Below, one piece after another: positions 42,647-53,672 of a stretch of DNA of 64,000 bases. Both the position numbers and the translations under genes were made by a program. The stretch is from Strongyloides papillosus. Taxonomy: Eukaryota; Nematoda; Chromadorea; Rhabditida; Strongyloididae. The stretch is from the NCBI GenBank assembly GCA_005656395.1, contig SRSI01000007.1:248001-312000 (forward strand), read 5' to 3'. A model generated the notes under the pieces. That model searched no databases. It saw nothing but the letters and a program-made list of their open reading frames with translations, and had not been told where the DNA came from. Every line of letters begins with the position of its first letter. The first letter of the stretch is position 1.

Positions 42647-43816
42647 TTAACCCTGATATTTATACTGCTGGGTTACTTGATAAATAGAATTAATAACATC
42701 ACTGTTTGTTAAGGTTTCCGTCTTAAGTCTATTTAGTTGTAAACCAGCTTTTTTAGAATGCTTCTCTAAGCTGATAGCTAAAAATTCGGAAGTATTTTGG
42801 CTAGTGCTGAAGATAGCTATATCATCTGCATATGCTAAGTAGAACAGTTGCGTAAAATCATTATTGTCGGGGTTTTTTATTTTTAAGACACTATTTAAAT
42901 TACTTGATTTTAAATCATTCTTCACGTTATTAATGATTCCTTGTAACGCAGCTATGAACAGTACAGGACTGAGAGAATCTCCCTGTTTCACATCTTTTGA
43001 AGGGAATATTTGAATTGGCGAAGATCTCAAGCATGGAATTAACATTCTGCTATCTTTGTAAAGTTCCTGTATTATTTTTATTTCATGTAGACTCAGACCC
43101 ATTTCTCCAAGCGTAGAAAATGGATATGAGTGTTCTATGCTGTCAAAAGCTTTTTTAAAATCAATGAATATTATGAATAGAGGTATCTTGAATTCAGTAG
43201 TTTTCTGCATTATCGTTTTCAAGATAAAAGTATTAGTGATAGTATTTTTTCTTTGCCTAAATCCTGCTTGTTCTCTGTCTAAATTACGTTCAATTTTATT
43301 TCTGATCCTATCAAGTAGTATTGATGTAAACAACTTGTAGTTGCCTTGTAAGATTGCTATAGGACGAGTATTAGTAATTAATTTTGCATTTCCTGGTTTC
43401 TTTAAAAGAATTAAAGATGCTTCTTTAAATAGACTAGGAAAGCCTTTATGAATGTATGTATTAAACCTTTGAAGCAAAGCGGTTGGAAGTACATTAGACG
43501 CAAGTTTGTAATGAGCAAAAGACATACCATCAGTGCCTGGAGCTTTTTTCTTTATCTTTTTTATTCTTTGTAATATATGTGATAATGTAAAATCTTTGAA
43601 GGTTTCAAAGTTTTTCACTGATTTCTCCCAATCATTTGATAGTGGTAAACCTGCATAAAGGTCTTTGTAATGTCTCTTTATTTCCTCATTTACTTCATCA
43701 ATAGTTGTTGTCATGCTACCATCCGGTTTTAGCAGAGATAAATTAAGATGATTAAATTCTCTTTTTTCAATGTATACAAATTTCATTGCACAATTTTTCT
43801 TTAGTGCTGACTCCAA
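42647..43816 (-). pseudogene. LINE reverse transcriptase fragment
   Basis: 389 codons. APGTDGMSFAHYK, GNAKLITNTRPIAI, the catalytic FIDFKKAF and YADD aspartates, and DVKQGDSLSPVLF are all present. The frame is closed by a mutation just after QQYKYQG. Confidence 0.85.
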
Positions 43817-44343
43817 AATAGTTTGATCACGTTTTTTCTTTTCATTTCTAATTTTGTAGTTGATTTATTTATTGAGATTTGTATAATTGAGTAAATTGGT
43901 AATACTTTTATCTTGGAATATAATTGATCGAGTTCTTATGAGGCCAGAAACCTCATCAGTAATTATACTTGGTCTCTTTGTCTTTTTTGGTAGCATTTTC
44001 GAAAAAGATATTGGATTTGAAATTAGCTTTTCGTAATTTTTATCTAAATTATCTTTTAGATTAAGATGCCAATTTAAGCTAAGAGCCTTGTTATTAGTCA
44101 TATTTATGATATCTTGGCTCAATTCATCTGATGATAATATTCTTGGTTTCTTTTTGGTGCTATATTGTTTCGTGTCTAGCTTGCCAAATTCAACTTTGAG
44201 TAGTAGTGGTTCGTGATCTGATATTACATTAAACCTTTTTATTATTCTTGTATCAATAAATGATTCTTTTTGACATTATGTATCAGAAAATAATCTAATT
44301 CACCTCTACTAATTTTATTTGGGCCGTTCCATGTAACTCTAGA

Positions 44344-45000
44344 CTACGTTTTCTTAATAACTAAGCGATTGGTTATTGAGAGATTTTCACTTTCTGTCCA
44401 TAATTCAAGTTTTGTACCTCTTTCATTATTTTCTGAATGTGCACTATTGCTGAATTTACCTCTTCTTATAGTACATTTAATTTTTGCATTAAAATCTCCC
44501 CCAATTATTATGTTATTTCTAGATAGTGGATATAGCTTTTTGAAGCCCGACATTATTTCTTTCATTTGATCATAAACTTCTTCTACTTTTGAATCTTCAC
44601 TACTAGATGTCGGCATATAACAAACTATTATTAACAAGTATGCGTTTTTAAGTTTTAATGTTATTGTGCTTAATCAGAATCCAATATGTTGATAAGAAAC
44701 TAAATTGTTTTTATAACATAAAGGTATCAACCAACCAACACCACCACAATGTTTATCCGCCGCGCCTAATAAGTAAAGATAGTCATTGTCCGAAAATGAT
44801 GATTCTTTAGCATTTCTACTCTCGGTTAACATTATTATTGCATGATTATTAAAGTCTAGTGTTGCTTTAGTTAGTTCTGGTATCTTGTTTTTGAGACCTT
44901 GAATATTTAAAGTGATAAATTGAAGAACACTTTTTGAGATTCTAAGGCATTCAGTCTTTTCTATGACCTGCGACCACCCTCTGGTAAGATTACTGCCATT
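44344..45000 (-). pseudogene. LINE AP-endonuclease fragment
   Basis: The open segment 44344-44637 contains NIIIGGDFNAKI, the conserved Asn/Asp motif of APE-type endonucleases. In the same frame upstream, past a stop at about 44666, LTESRNA and AADKHCGGVGWLI follow. The SDH motif lies at about 44215 in a shifted frame. Confidence 0.75.
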
Positions 45001-45080
45001 CTACTAATTTTTTAGAAAAGGATGATAATAAAAAATAATAAAACCACCTCTTTACAACTTGTAAGATGAAAGGAATGATG

Positions 45081-45092
45081 AGCTAATCGATT
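45081..45092. repeat. Target-site duplication of the LINE, right copy
   Basis: AGCTAATCGATT, identical to 42014-42025. Confidence 0.85.
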
Positions 45093-45321
45093 ATTGACAA
45101 ATTTACTATACAAATTTTTTTAGTAGTAATTATCAAACAGTGGGATTATATCAAATAAAATGAGTAATATATTCAGTTTTAAATACCATATTTTTCATAA
45201 AAATAGTGTTATACTTACGAACAATAATATTCTTTCAAAATAATTGTTTATTTTACTTTTCATGTTCAAAAATTTAAGATGTCATTTAATATAATTTTTA
45301 AAAAATTAAAACATTCATAAT

Positions 45322-46275
45322 TTACTCATACTTTCTATTTGCAAATAAATGAAACATATGGATATGTCTCTTAGCAACAGGAAAAACATTCTTTTTAAAA
45401 CTTCCAACACCGCCTTTTGGAGAAAAAAACAAAATAATACAAATACGACCACTTTTTACATTAACTCCAACGCCTATTCTTTCCGTACCTTTCCAAATTA
45501 GTTGAGAAAGTTTAGTAGCATAATTTTTTGGATCTTTACCGTTCCAATTATAATTATTGAGCAATTTATCATACATTTCTTTAACTACAAAATTAGCATC
45601 ATCAAGTTTACAAATTGCTCCAAGATATCCTACAGAACTACTTTTTTTAAACCAAGTAGGAACATTTAAATTGTTCTTTCTAGCTTGAGCTCTAGCACCT
45701 TCTTCAAGCACAGAATATGTTGTAAGCGGACTTACACCATGAATTCGCCTATACTCATTTATTTCTTCTACAAGCTAAACAAAATTTTCAATATATTATT
45801 TAAAACTTACTCCTTCTTTTAAAAGTTGAAAATTATTTCTTGCAAAACAATTAAAATCACAACCACGCCACACTCTCTTCCAAATAAGGTCACTGAAAGG
45901 ATTTGATTTCAATATAGCAGGATAATTATATTCTGCTATCTTTGCTAATGGACCATTAAGGACCATATTTCTTAGTTCAATGGCATTTTTTGGTTTTTTT
46001 TTCTTATTTAAAAATCTACTAGAAGATAATTTATAAAAATATGAAAGCGCATCATGGTGAAATTTGAAATAAAAATCATTGATTTCATACCATATTCGAT
46101 GATCATACCAATAATATGTAATTTTGTAATTTTCAGATAATTGATTATGTGGTTTTCTACAATTTAAGCAATTCAAACGTGAAAATAGTTTTGGTTTTGA
46201 AATACGTAATCCTTGAATATTTAAAATAATTATAGAGATAATAATATAAATTTTTGCATTTAATAAAAACGTCAT
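45322..46275 (-). CDS. Secreted CAP protein, array gene 11
   Basis: Exons 45811-46275 and 45322-45774, intron 45775-45810 (36 bp, GTAAGT...TTTAG, phase 0), 305 aa. The signal peptide ([18 protein letters not shown]) and N-domain are almost identical to gene 13: [18 protein letters not shown], where the otherwise constant YECN is YEIN, and [13 protein letters not shown], which supplies two extra Cys. Then [15 protein letters not shown] and [80 protein letters not shown]. Ser replaces the CAP His. Part of a duplicated two-gene unit (11+12 and 13+14). Confidence 0.86.
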
Positions 46276-47336
46276 TTTTTAACTATTTTTAAATTTTTAT
46301 AATATAAATTAGCGTAACGAATAATTGAAATATAAAAAATTTAAAATAATGTATATGAATGCAATTTATTGATCGCCATTATTTTACTACTGTTGTATAA
46401 ATATTTTTCTAGTTTATAAATTAAATATCTGTTTATATACAATTGTTATTTTTTAGCATAATTTCAAAAACAATTATTTGTTACTTTGAAAAAGTTAACG
46501 AGTACCAGAAAGATCCTGAACCTTTTAAAATGACCATAACAGTAGATGCAATGAGTATATAAACAAAAACATTTGCTTGTAACATTTAATTTTAAGAAAG
46601 GATCGTCTACTAGTACGTGAGTTTATAACAATTATGTTAAGTATAATTAGTGTCATGTTGTTCTGGGGTAACCCCAATTAAAATCAATAAAATCTTAAAT
46701 TTAAAAATATAGAAGTGTTTTTTTTTAATTCTAATTACTTAAATCATGTTGGTTACTCTCAAAAATTATAGAACAAAGAAAAACTTTAACGGCTTTCCTG
46801 AAGAGTTCTAGAAGAAACATTTAAAAAAGCTAATTAATGTTTAAAAAAGATAAAATTGAAGCTTTTATTAATAATGAATCAATCTTTCTGACATGTTTTA
46901 ATAAGAGTTTCTTTTAAAAAGTGTGTTTTATCCATGGATGATATTGTGGGTGTCATTTTATTTTGGGCTTAACATAACATTACATTTGTTTTTAACTTAA
47001 CCAGGAACTATTTTAAAATTATATTGAATCAAATTAAAGATCATAAATGAGCATCAAAAAAGTATTTATAGTGGTATATTTAATTCTTTTTACTATTTTA
47101 TTAAATTATTGAATAATATATTCATATATATTTGTAACAATAGTATTTTTTTAATATTTAGCATAGCAAATAACTTGCATCAAATAAAATTAGAGTTATA
47201 TTCTTTTATAAATTTATATTACCTATGAAAAAAAAATTAATATTAATCAAATAAAAATATTTCTTTCAAATGATTTTTTTTATTTTATTTACTATATTTG
47301 ATTTATATTTTAATTATACATTTAACAGTCTTTTTT
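46276..47336. other. Spacer between array genes 11 and 12
   Basis: No gene. At 46387-46396 the promoter site is degenerate (CTACTGTTGTATAAATATTT, no CANNTG). Positions 46276-47065 match 49900-50690 closely, including the run TTATCCATGGATGATATTG. Confidence 0.5.
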
Positions 47337-48270
47337 TTACTTTTCATGATCCCTTCCAAATAAATTATATATATAAAGATGCTTTCGAGTTATTGGAAGA
47401 ACATTACTATAAAAATTTCCAACACCACCTTTTGGTGAAAATATTAAAGAAACGTAAATTTTGAAACGTTTTACGCAAATTCCAACACCAATTGTTTTTG
47501 TACTTTTCCAAACAAGTTGGACAAATCTACTAGCACTGCTCGCATAATTTCTACCATGCCAATTATAACTGGCAAGAAAACTCTCGTACATTTGTTTAAC
47601 TATAAGATGAGCGTGATCTATGCGACAAGATGTACCAAGATATCCTATATTGCGATTTTTTTTAAACAAAACAGGAATAGGTAAAGCACTTTGCCTGGAT
47701 TGATTTCTAGCTATTTCACTAAGAAACGAATTCACTGTAAGTGGTTCTACCCCATGAAGTTTTCTGTATTCATTTATTTCAGTAACAATCTAAACGAATA
47801 CTTTCTACTTACTATTAACAACTTACACCTATTTTTAGAATATTAAAGCTATTAGCTGCAAAGCAATAGAAATCACAACCATCCCATACTCTATTCCAAA
47901 TTATTTCACTAAAAGGATTTGCTTTTAATATTTCTTGATAACTATATTCTGCTATTTTTGTAAATTGTCCTTTAAGATCAATACTTCCAGTTTTCTCAGC
48001 TCCTTTTGGAATTTTATATCTATTCATAGGTCTACGAGAACGTAAATTATTATAATATGATACTACATCACGGTGACGTTTGAAAAAAAATCCATTACAT
48101 TCATACCAAATTTGATGGTTATGCAAATAATAAGTAATATTGAAGTTTCTTTTATTTAAAACAGATACACTTGGAATTCTATTTGGCCTTCTTCTACGTA
48201 GTCCTTGAATATTCGTTAGAAACAATATAGAAAGAATTATGAATAGTTTAATATTTAAAAGAAACTTCAT
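47337..48270 (-). CDS. Secreted CAP protein, array gene 12
   Basis: Exons 47827-48270 and 47337-47789, intron 47790-47826 (37 bp, GTAAGT...TTTAG, phase 0), 298 aa, the shortest intact member. After the signal peptide comes a short basic stretch (RRRRPNR), then [37 protein letters not shown] and GCDFYCF; YSYQE replaces [79 protein letters not shown]. Val replaces the CAP His. Paralogue of gene 14. Confidence 0.86.
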
Positions 48271-48385
48271 TTTTTTAATTAATTTTAAATTTTTTATAAT
48301 TTAAAATAAATGAATGCTACTAATAATTAAAGTATAAAAGCATTTTTAAAAGTTTAAATAAATATAATATTTTTCATAACTATTG

Positions 48386-48420
48386 TTTTACTTACAGCTG
48401 TGAAAATATTTTTTAATCTC
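48386..48420 (-). promoter_or_regulatory. Array promoter module, gene 12
   Basis: CAGCTG at 48395-48400, 125 bp before the ATG, within TATTTTCACAGCTGTAAG on the minus strand. The TATA part is poor (ATTAAAAAAT). No gene in the spacer 48271-48944. Confidence 0.45.
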
Positions 48421-48944
48421 TTAATCAAATATTGATTCTTCAGAAAATGTATTTTTTTAATATTATTTTTGAAAATTTTTATCCTTTAATCTACTAAATG
48501 TGTGGCAATATCTCTTCTAAGTTTTTTTAAATTAAACCATGCTAATCTCTTATGAGAGTTAGATAACAAAGAAAAACTTCAGTAGTGTGATTTTCTAAAC
48601 ATCAATCAAGAACTATGTTTACTTAACACTAGATTTAATTAATAATCATAAAAAAGATCATAAAACGTATTTATAATAATATTTTTTATTGCTTTCATTT
48701 CATAAAATTGTTAACTAATATTCACATTTTTTCTACATGAATATTTTTGCTAATAATTATCAAATCAAATGACATGATTCAGGTAAAATGGGTAAAATAT
48801 TCATCTGTAAATGTTATATTTCTCACAAAAGTAGTATAATACCTATGAAATAAAAGTATTCCTTCAAAATAATTTTTTTATTTTTACATTCAGAAATTAA
48901 AAATGTCATTTAAATAAATTTTAAGAAATTAAAAAGTTTATATT

Positions 48945-49899
48945 TTACTCATACTTTCTATTTGCAAATAAATTAAACATATGGATATGCTTCTGAGTAA
49001 CAGGCAAAACATTCTTTTTAAAATTTCCAACACCACCTTTTGGAGTAAATAAAAAAACAATAGAAATATGATTACCTACTAAATGAACTCCAACACCTAT
49101 TTCTTTTGTACTTTTCCAAATTAGCTGAGAAAATCTAGAAGCGTCATTTTTAGGATCCTTACCATTCCATTGATATTTACTGAGTAATTCATCATACATT
49201 CCTTTAATTAATTTATTAGCATGATTTAATTTACTAATTGCGCCAAGATATCCTACAAAACTATATCCTATAAATGGAATATGGACAATTAAAGTGTTTT
49301 TCTTGGCCTGAACTTTAGCAGCATCTTGAAGCAAAGGATCTATTTTAAGTGCATTTACTCCATGAATTCGTCTATACTCATTTATTTCCGCTACAAACTA
49401 AACAAAAATCTTCAATATATTATTTAAAACTTACTCCTTCTTTTAAAAGTTGAAAATTATTTCTTGCAAAACAATTAAAATCACAACCATGCCATACTCT
49501 TTTCCAAATGAGGTCACTGAAAGGATTTGATTTCAATATAGCAGGATATTTATATTCTGCTATCTTTACTAAGGGTCCTTTAAGATCTATATTTCTTAGT
49601 ACCATGACTTTTCTTGGCATCTTTTTTAAATTTCTAATTTTACCAGAAGATAATTTATAAAAATATGAAAGCGCATCATGGTGAAATTTAAAATAAAAAT
49701 CATTGATTTCATACCATATTCGATGATCATACCAATAATATGTAATTTTGTAATTTTTAGATAATTGATTATGTGGTTTTCTACAATTTAAGCAATTTAA
49801 ACTTGACAATAATTTTGGTTTTGAAATACGTAATCCTTGAATATTTAAAATAATTATAGAGATAATAATATAAATTTTTGCATTTAATAAAAACGTCAT
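48945..49899 (-). CDS. Secreted CAP protein, array gene 13
   Basis: Exons 49435-49899 and 48945-49397, intron 49398-49434 (37 bp, GTAAGT...TTTAG, phase 0), 305 aa. Exon 1 is nearly the same as gene 11 apart from the [17 protein letters not shown] segment. Exon 2 is more diverged: [71 protein letters not shown]. The contrast between a near-identical exon 1 and a clearly different exon 2 suggests gene conversion or different selection on the two domains. Confidence 0.86.
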
Positions 49900-51036
49900 T
49901 TTTTAACTATTTTTAAATTTTTATAATATGAATTAGCGTAACGAATAATTGAAACATAAAAAATTTAAAATAGTGTATATGAATGCAATTTATTGATCAC
50001 CATTATTTTACTCACTGTTGTATAAATATTTTTCTAGTTTATAAATTAAATATCTGTTTATATACAATTGTTATTTTTTAGCATAATTTCAAAAATGACT
50101 ATTCGTTAATTTGAAAAAGTTAAGAAGTACCAGAAAGATTCTGAACCTTTTAGAGATGACCCGAACAATAGTGGCAATGAGTCTATAAACAAAAAATTTT
50201 GCTTGTAACATTTAATTTTAAAAAAGAATCATCTATTAGTGGATGTATTTATAATAATTATGTTTAGTATAATTAATGTCATGTTGTGCTGGGCTAACCT
50301 CAATTAAAATTTATAAAATTTTATTGTTTAAAATATAATAGTGTCTTTTTTAAATTTTTTTTACCTAAATCATATTGATCTCTCTTGAAAATAAAAAACC
50401 AAGAAAAACTTTAACTGCTATCTTGAAGAGTTCTAGAAGGAACATTTAAAAAAGCTAATTAATGCTTAAAACAAGATAAAATTAAAGTTTTTATTAATAA
50501 TGAATCAATCTCTCTGACATGTTTTAATAAGAGTTTCTTTTAAAAAGTGTGTTTTATCCATGGATGATATTGTGGGTGTCATTTTATTTTGGGCTTAACA
50601 TAACATTACATTTTTTTAACTTAATCAGGAACTATTTTAAAATTATATTGAATCAAACTAGAGATCATACACGAGGATCATAAAACGTATTTATAACAAT
50701 ACTTTTTATCGTTTTCATTCCATTGAACTATTATTTCATATTCATATATTTTTTGTATGAATATTTTTGCTAACAATTAACAAAACAAATGATTTGATTC
50801 AAGAAAAGTGACCACAATATTTATCTATAATTTTTATATTTCTCACAACAATAGTATAATATTATCAAACAAAAATATTTCTTTTAAGTGTTTTTTATTT
50901 AACTTATTATAGTTGATTTATATAATGATTATAAATCAATTCATATTTATATAAATAATTTTTTACTTTTCTTTTTTAATTCGAAAATTTCGGATATCAT
51001 TTAAATAAAGCTTTAATAAATTAACCTATTTTCACA
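49900..51036. other. Spacer between array genes 13 and 14
   Basis: No gene. Degenerate promoter site CACTGTTGTATAAATATT at about 50013. Positions 49900-50690 duplicate 46276-47065. Confidence 0.5.
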
Positions 51037-51991
51037 TTATACTTCACGATTTCTTCCAAATAAATTATAAATATAAAGATGCCTTTGAGAAATTGGGAAA
51101 ACATTTTTTTTAAAACTTCCAACACCACCTTTTGGTGTAAATACAAAAGAAACATAAATTTTGTCTTCTCTTACACAAACACCAACACCAACTTTTTTTG
51201 TTCTTTTCCAGACAAGTTGGACAAACATAGTAGCCTTACCAGGATAATTTCTACCATACCAATTATAGTTGGCAAGAAAAGTCTCGTACATTTTTTTAAC
51301 TATAAGATTAGCTTGGTCTACGTGACCAGAAGCACCAAGATATCCAAAAACACTATTTTTTTTAAACAAAATTGGAATAGATGAAGCTTTTCTTTTTGAC
51401 TGGGTGTTAGCAATTTCACTAAGAAAAGGGTCCATTTCAAGTGGTTTTACACTATGGAGCTTTCTATATTCATTCATTTCTGTTACAAACTAAACAAAAA
51501 TTTATTAAATTTTATTAAAAGCTTACTCCTATTTTTAAAAGTTGAAAATTATTTCTTGCAAAACAATCAAATCCACAAGCATACCAAATTCTTCTCCATA
51601 TGTGGTCACTAAAAGGATTTGCTTTCAATATCTCTGGATAACTATATTCGGCTATTTTCAAAAACTGTTCATTAAGCGTAACACTGCCAGGTATCTCAGC
51701 TCCTTTTGGTTTTACACGTTTGTACATATTTTTATAAGTACGAATTTTATTATAATATGCTACTACATCAATATGTCGTTTGAAGAAAAAACCATTACAT
51801 TCGTACCAAATTTTATGGTTATAAAAATAGTATTTAATTGTGGCGTAATTTTCTAAAGGAGCTTGTGGAGCTTTATTATTTATGTCAGATACACTTGGAT
51901 GCCTATTTTTTCTATCTTTATGCTGCCCTTGAATACTTAAAAAAAATATAAAAAGAATACTGAATAGTCTAATACTTAATAAAGACTTCAT
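51037..51991 (-). CDS. Secreted CAP protein, array gene 14
   Basis: Exons 51527-51991 and 51037-51489, intron 51490-51526 (37 bp, GTAAGC...TTTAG, phase 0), 305 aa. N-domain: [46 protein letters not shown], where Ala replaces the Gly of [76 protein letters not shown]. Partner of gene 12 in the duplicated pair. Confidence 0.86.
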
Positions 51992-52104
51992 TCTTTCAAT
52001 TAGTTTAAATTTTTTATAATTTAAAATAATTACTTGTTAGAAAAACTGAAATATAAAAATGATTTTAAAAAGGATATTTAAACACAAACTATTCAGTACT
52101 GTTT

Positions 52105-52142
52105 TTTTACATGCAGCTGAATAAATATTCTTTTTATATAAT
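52105..52142 (-). promoter_or_regulatory. Array promoter module, gene 14
   Basis: CAGCTG at 52114-52119, 123 bp before the ATG; the minus strand reads TATATAAAAAG, then ATATTTATTCAGCTGCATG. No gene in the spacer 51992-52700. Confidence 0.55.
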
Positions 52143-52700
52143 GTTTCAATTTAGTTAATGCTTAAATGATAATATCATTTTTTATAGCAGAATTTTGGAA
52201 ATAACTATTTATTAATTTCCTAATATATATTAATATTCATTACAAATTTTTTTTTCATTGATCATTTTGATATTCCTTGAAGTCAAATAACAAAGAAACT
52301 CTATATCAGAGTTCATTTTTTAAAATATTCAAAATCTATGTTCACTCAATTAAAAATCATAAATTATGGTTACAACTTCTGTTTCTATTGATATATTTCA
52401 TCCCATCTCTTGCTATAAAATTACAATCACATGTTGACATATTTACTAAAGAATTTTTTTAATAATAGTTATCGCAAGAAATGGTTAATTTCAATGAAAA
52501 ATAACTATAATATTTAGCTATAAACGTTATATTTCCAACAAGGAAATTACTTATTATTTATTAAATAAAAATATTGTTTCAAATAATATTTTTGTTTAAT
52601 TTTTTACATATGATTTTTATTTTAAATATAAATGAATTTAAAAATTTAATGAATGATTTTTCAATTTACTTTTGTTAACTTTAAAAATTAGAATATCTTT

Positions 52701-53672
52701 CTAAGGAAATTTGAAAACATCTTGATGGCGTATCAGACGGTTTTTTTCAAATAAATTAAACATATAAAGATGTTTCTGAGTGATTGGATAAACATTTTTG
52801 TTGAAATTTCCAGCACACCCTTTTGGCGAAAATAAGAAAGCAATATATATATGATCATCTTTTATCCAAACCCCAACGCCAATTTTTTGTGTGTGTTTCC
52901 AGATAAGTTGAAGATATACTCGAGATATACTATTAAGTGTTTTATTATACCAATCATAATTACTAAGAAGAATCTCATACATTTTTTTCATCAATATATT
53001 AGCTTGTTCCACTCGACAATTTGCTCCAATATGTCCTATAAAACGATTATCTTTAAACTTGGTATGAAAAGGTGGAGCATTCTTTTTAGCTTGCTTTTCA
53101 GCTTTTTCTTGAAGAAGAGGATCCATTACAAGTGGCTTTACACCATGAAGTCTTCTATATTCATTTAATTCTGTTAAAAACTTGACAAATTTTTCTAAAT
53201 ACTATAAAAAACTTACCCCAATTTTTAAAAGTTCAAATTGATTTTTTGCATAGCAATTAAAGTCACAACCGTACCAAATTCTTTTCCAAATAAAATCAGT
53301 GAACGGATTTGATTTTAATATGTCTGGATAACTGTATTCTGCTAGTTTTAAAAAGTTTGAATTGACTTTTAAAAAGTTACGTTTTGCGGCCCCTTCTGGT
53401 CTTTTATCCTTATTGCTGAGTACACCAAAACATAATTTGTTATAATATGCTATTACGTCGCGATGCTTCTTAAACAAAAAATTATTGAGTTCATACCACA
53501 TTCGATATTTAAACCAATAATAAGTAATTTTGCAATCTTTTATTAAAGGTTTATATGGCCTTTTAGCACTTATATCGTCAACAATACTTGTTCTCTTCCG
53601 TTTTGGCCCTTGAATATTTGGAAAAAGTGTAAAAAGAAATATGTATAGTTTAATGTTTAATAAACATTTCAT
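52701..53672 (-). CDS. Secreted CAP protein, array gene 15
   Basis: Exons 53217-53672 and 52701-53180, intron 53181-53216 (36 bp, GTAAGT...GTCAAG, phase 0), 311 aa. The start is placed at MKCLLNIKLY, aligned with the other signal peptides, not at the ATG ten codons upstream. N-domain: MWYELNNFLFKKHRDVIAYYNKLC (YELN for YECN), YSYPDILKSNPFTDFIW, GCDFNCY. CAP: ELNEYRRLHG, IGHIGA, MYEILLSNYDWYNK, YLQLIWKHTQKIGVG, FSPKGCAGNFNKNVYP, HLYMFNLF. It runs about nine residues beyond the usual end (IRHQDVFKFP), through loss of the ancestral stop. Confidence 0.84.

Larger units (their letters stand above)
42026..45080 (-). mobile_element. RTE-like non-LTR retrotransposon (LINE), about 3.05 kb, mutated
   Basis: Flanked by the 12-bp duplication AGCTAATCGATT. 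Read on the minus strand: an endonuclease region (about 44150-45000) with LTESR, HCGGVGWLI, GGDFNAKI and ISDHEPLL motifs; reverse transcriptase (42647-43816) with LITNTRPIAILQGNYKLF, EQAGFR, FIDFKKAFDS and AYADDIAIF; a C-terminal part ending in GRPRKR (42103-42435); and a 3' end of AAATAAA-type repeats directly at the target duplication. Length, domain order and short 3' tail fit the RTE clade. The frame is broken several times (stop at 44666, breaks near 44280, 43860 and 42650), so it is inactive in cis. Inserted in the spacer between array genes 10 and 11. Confidence 0.88.
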
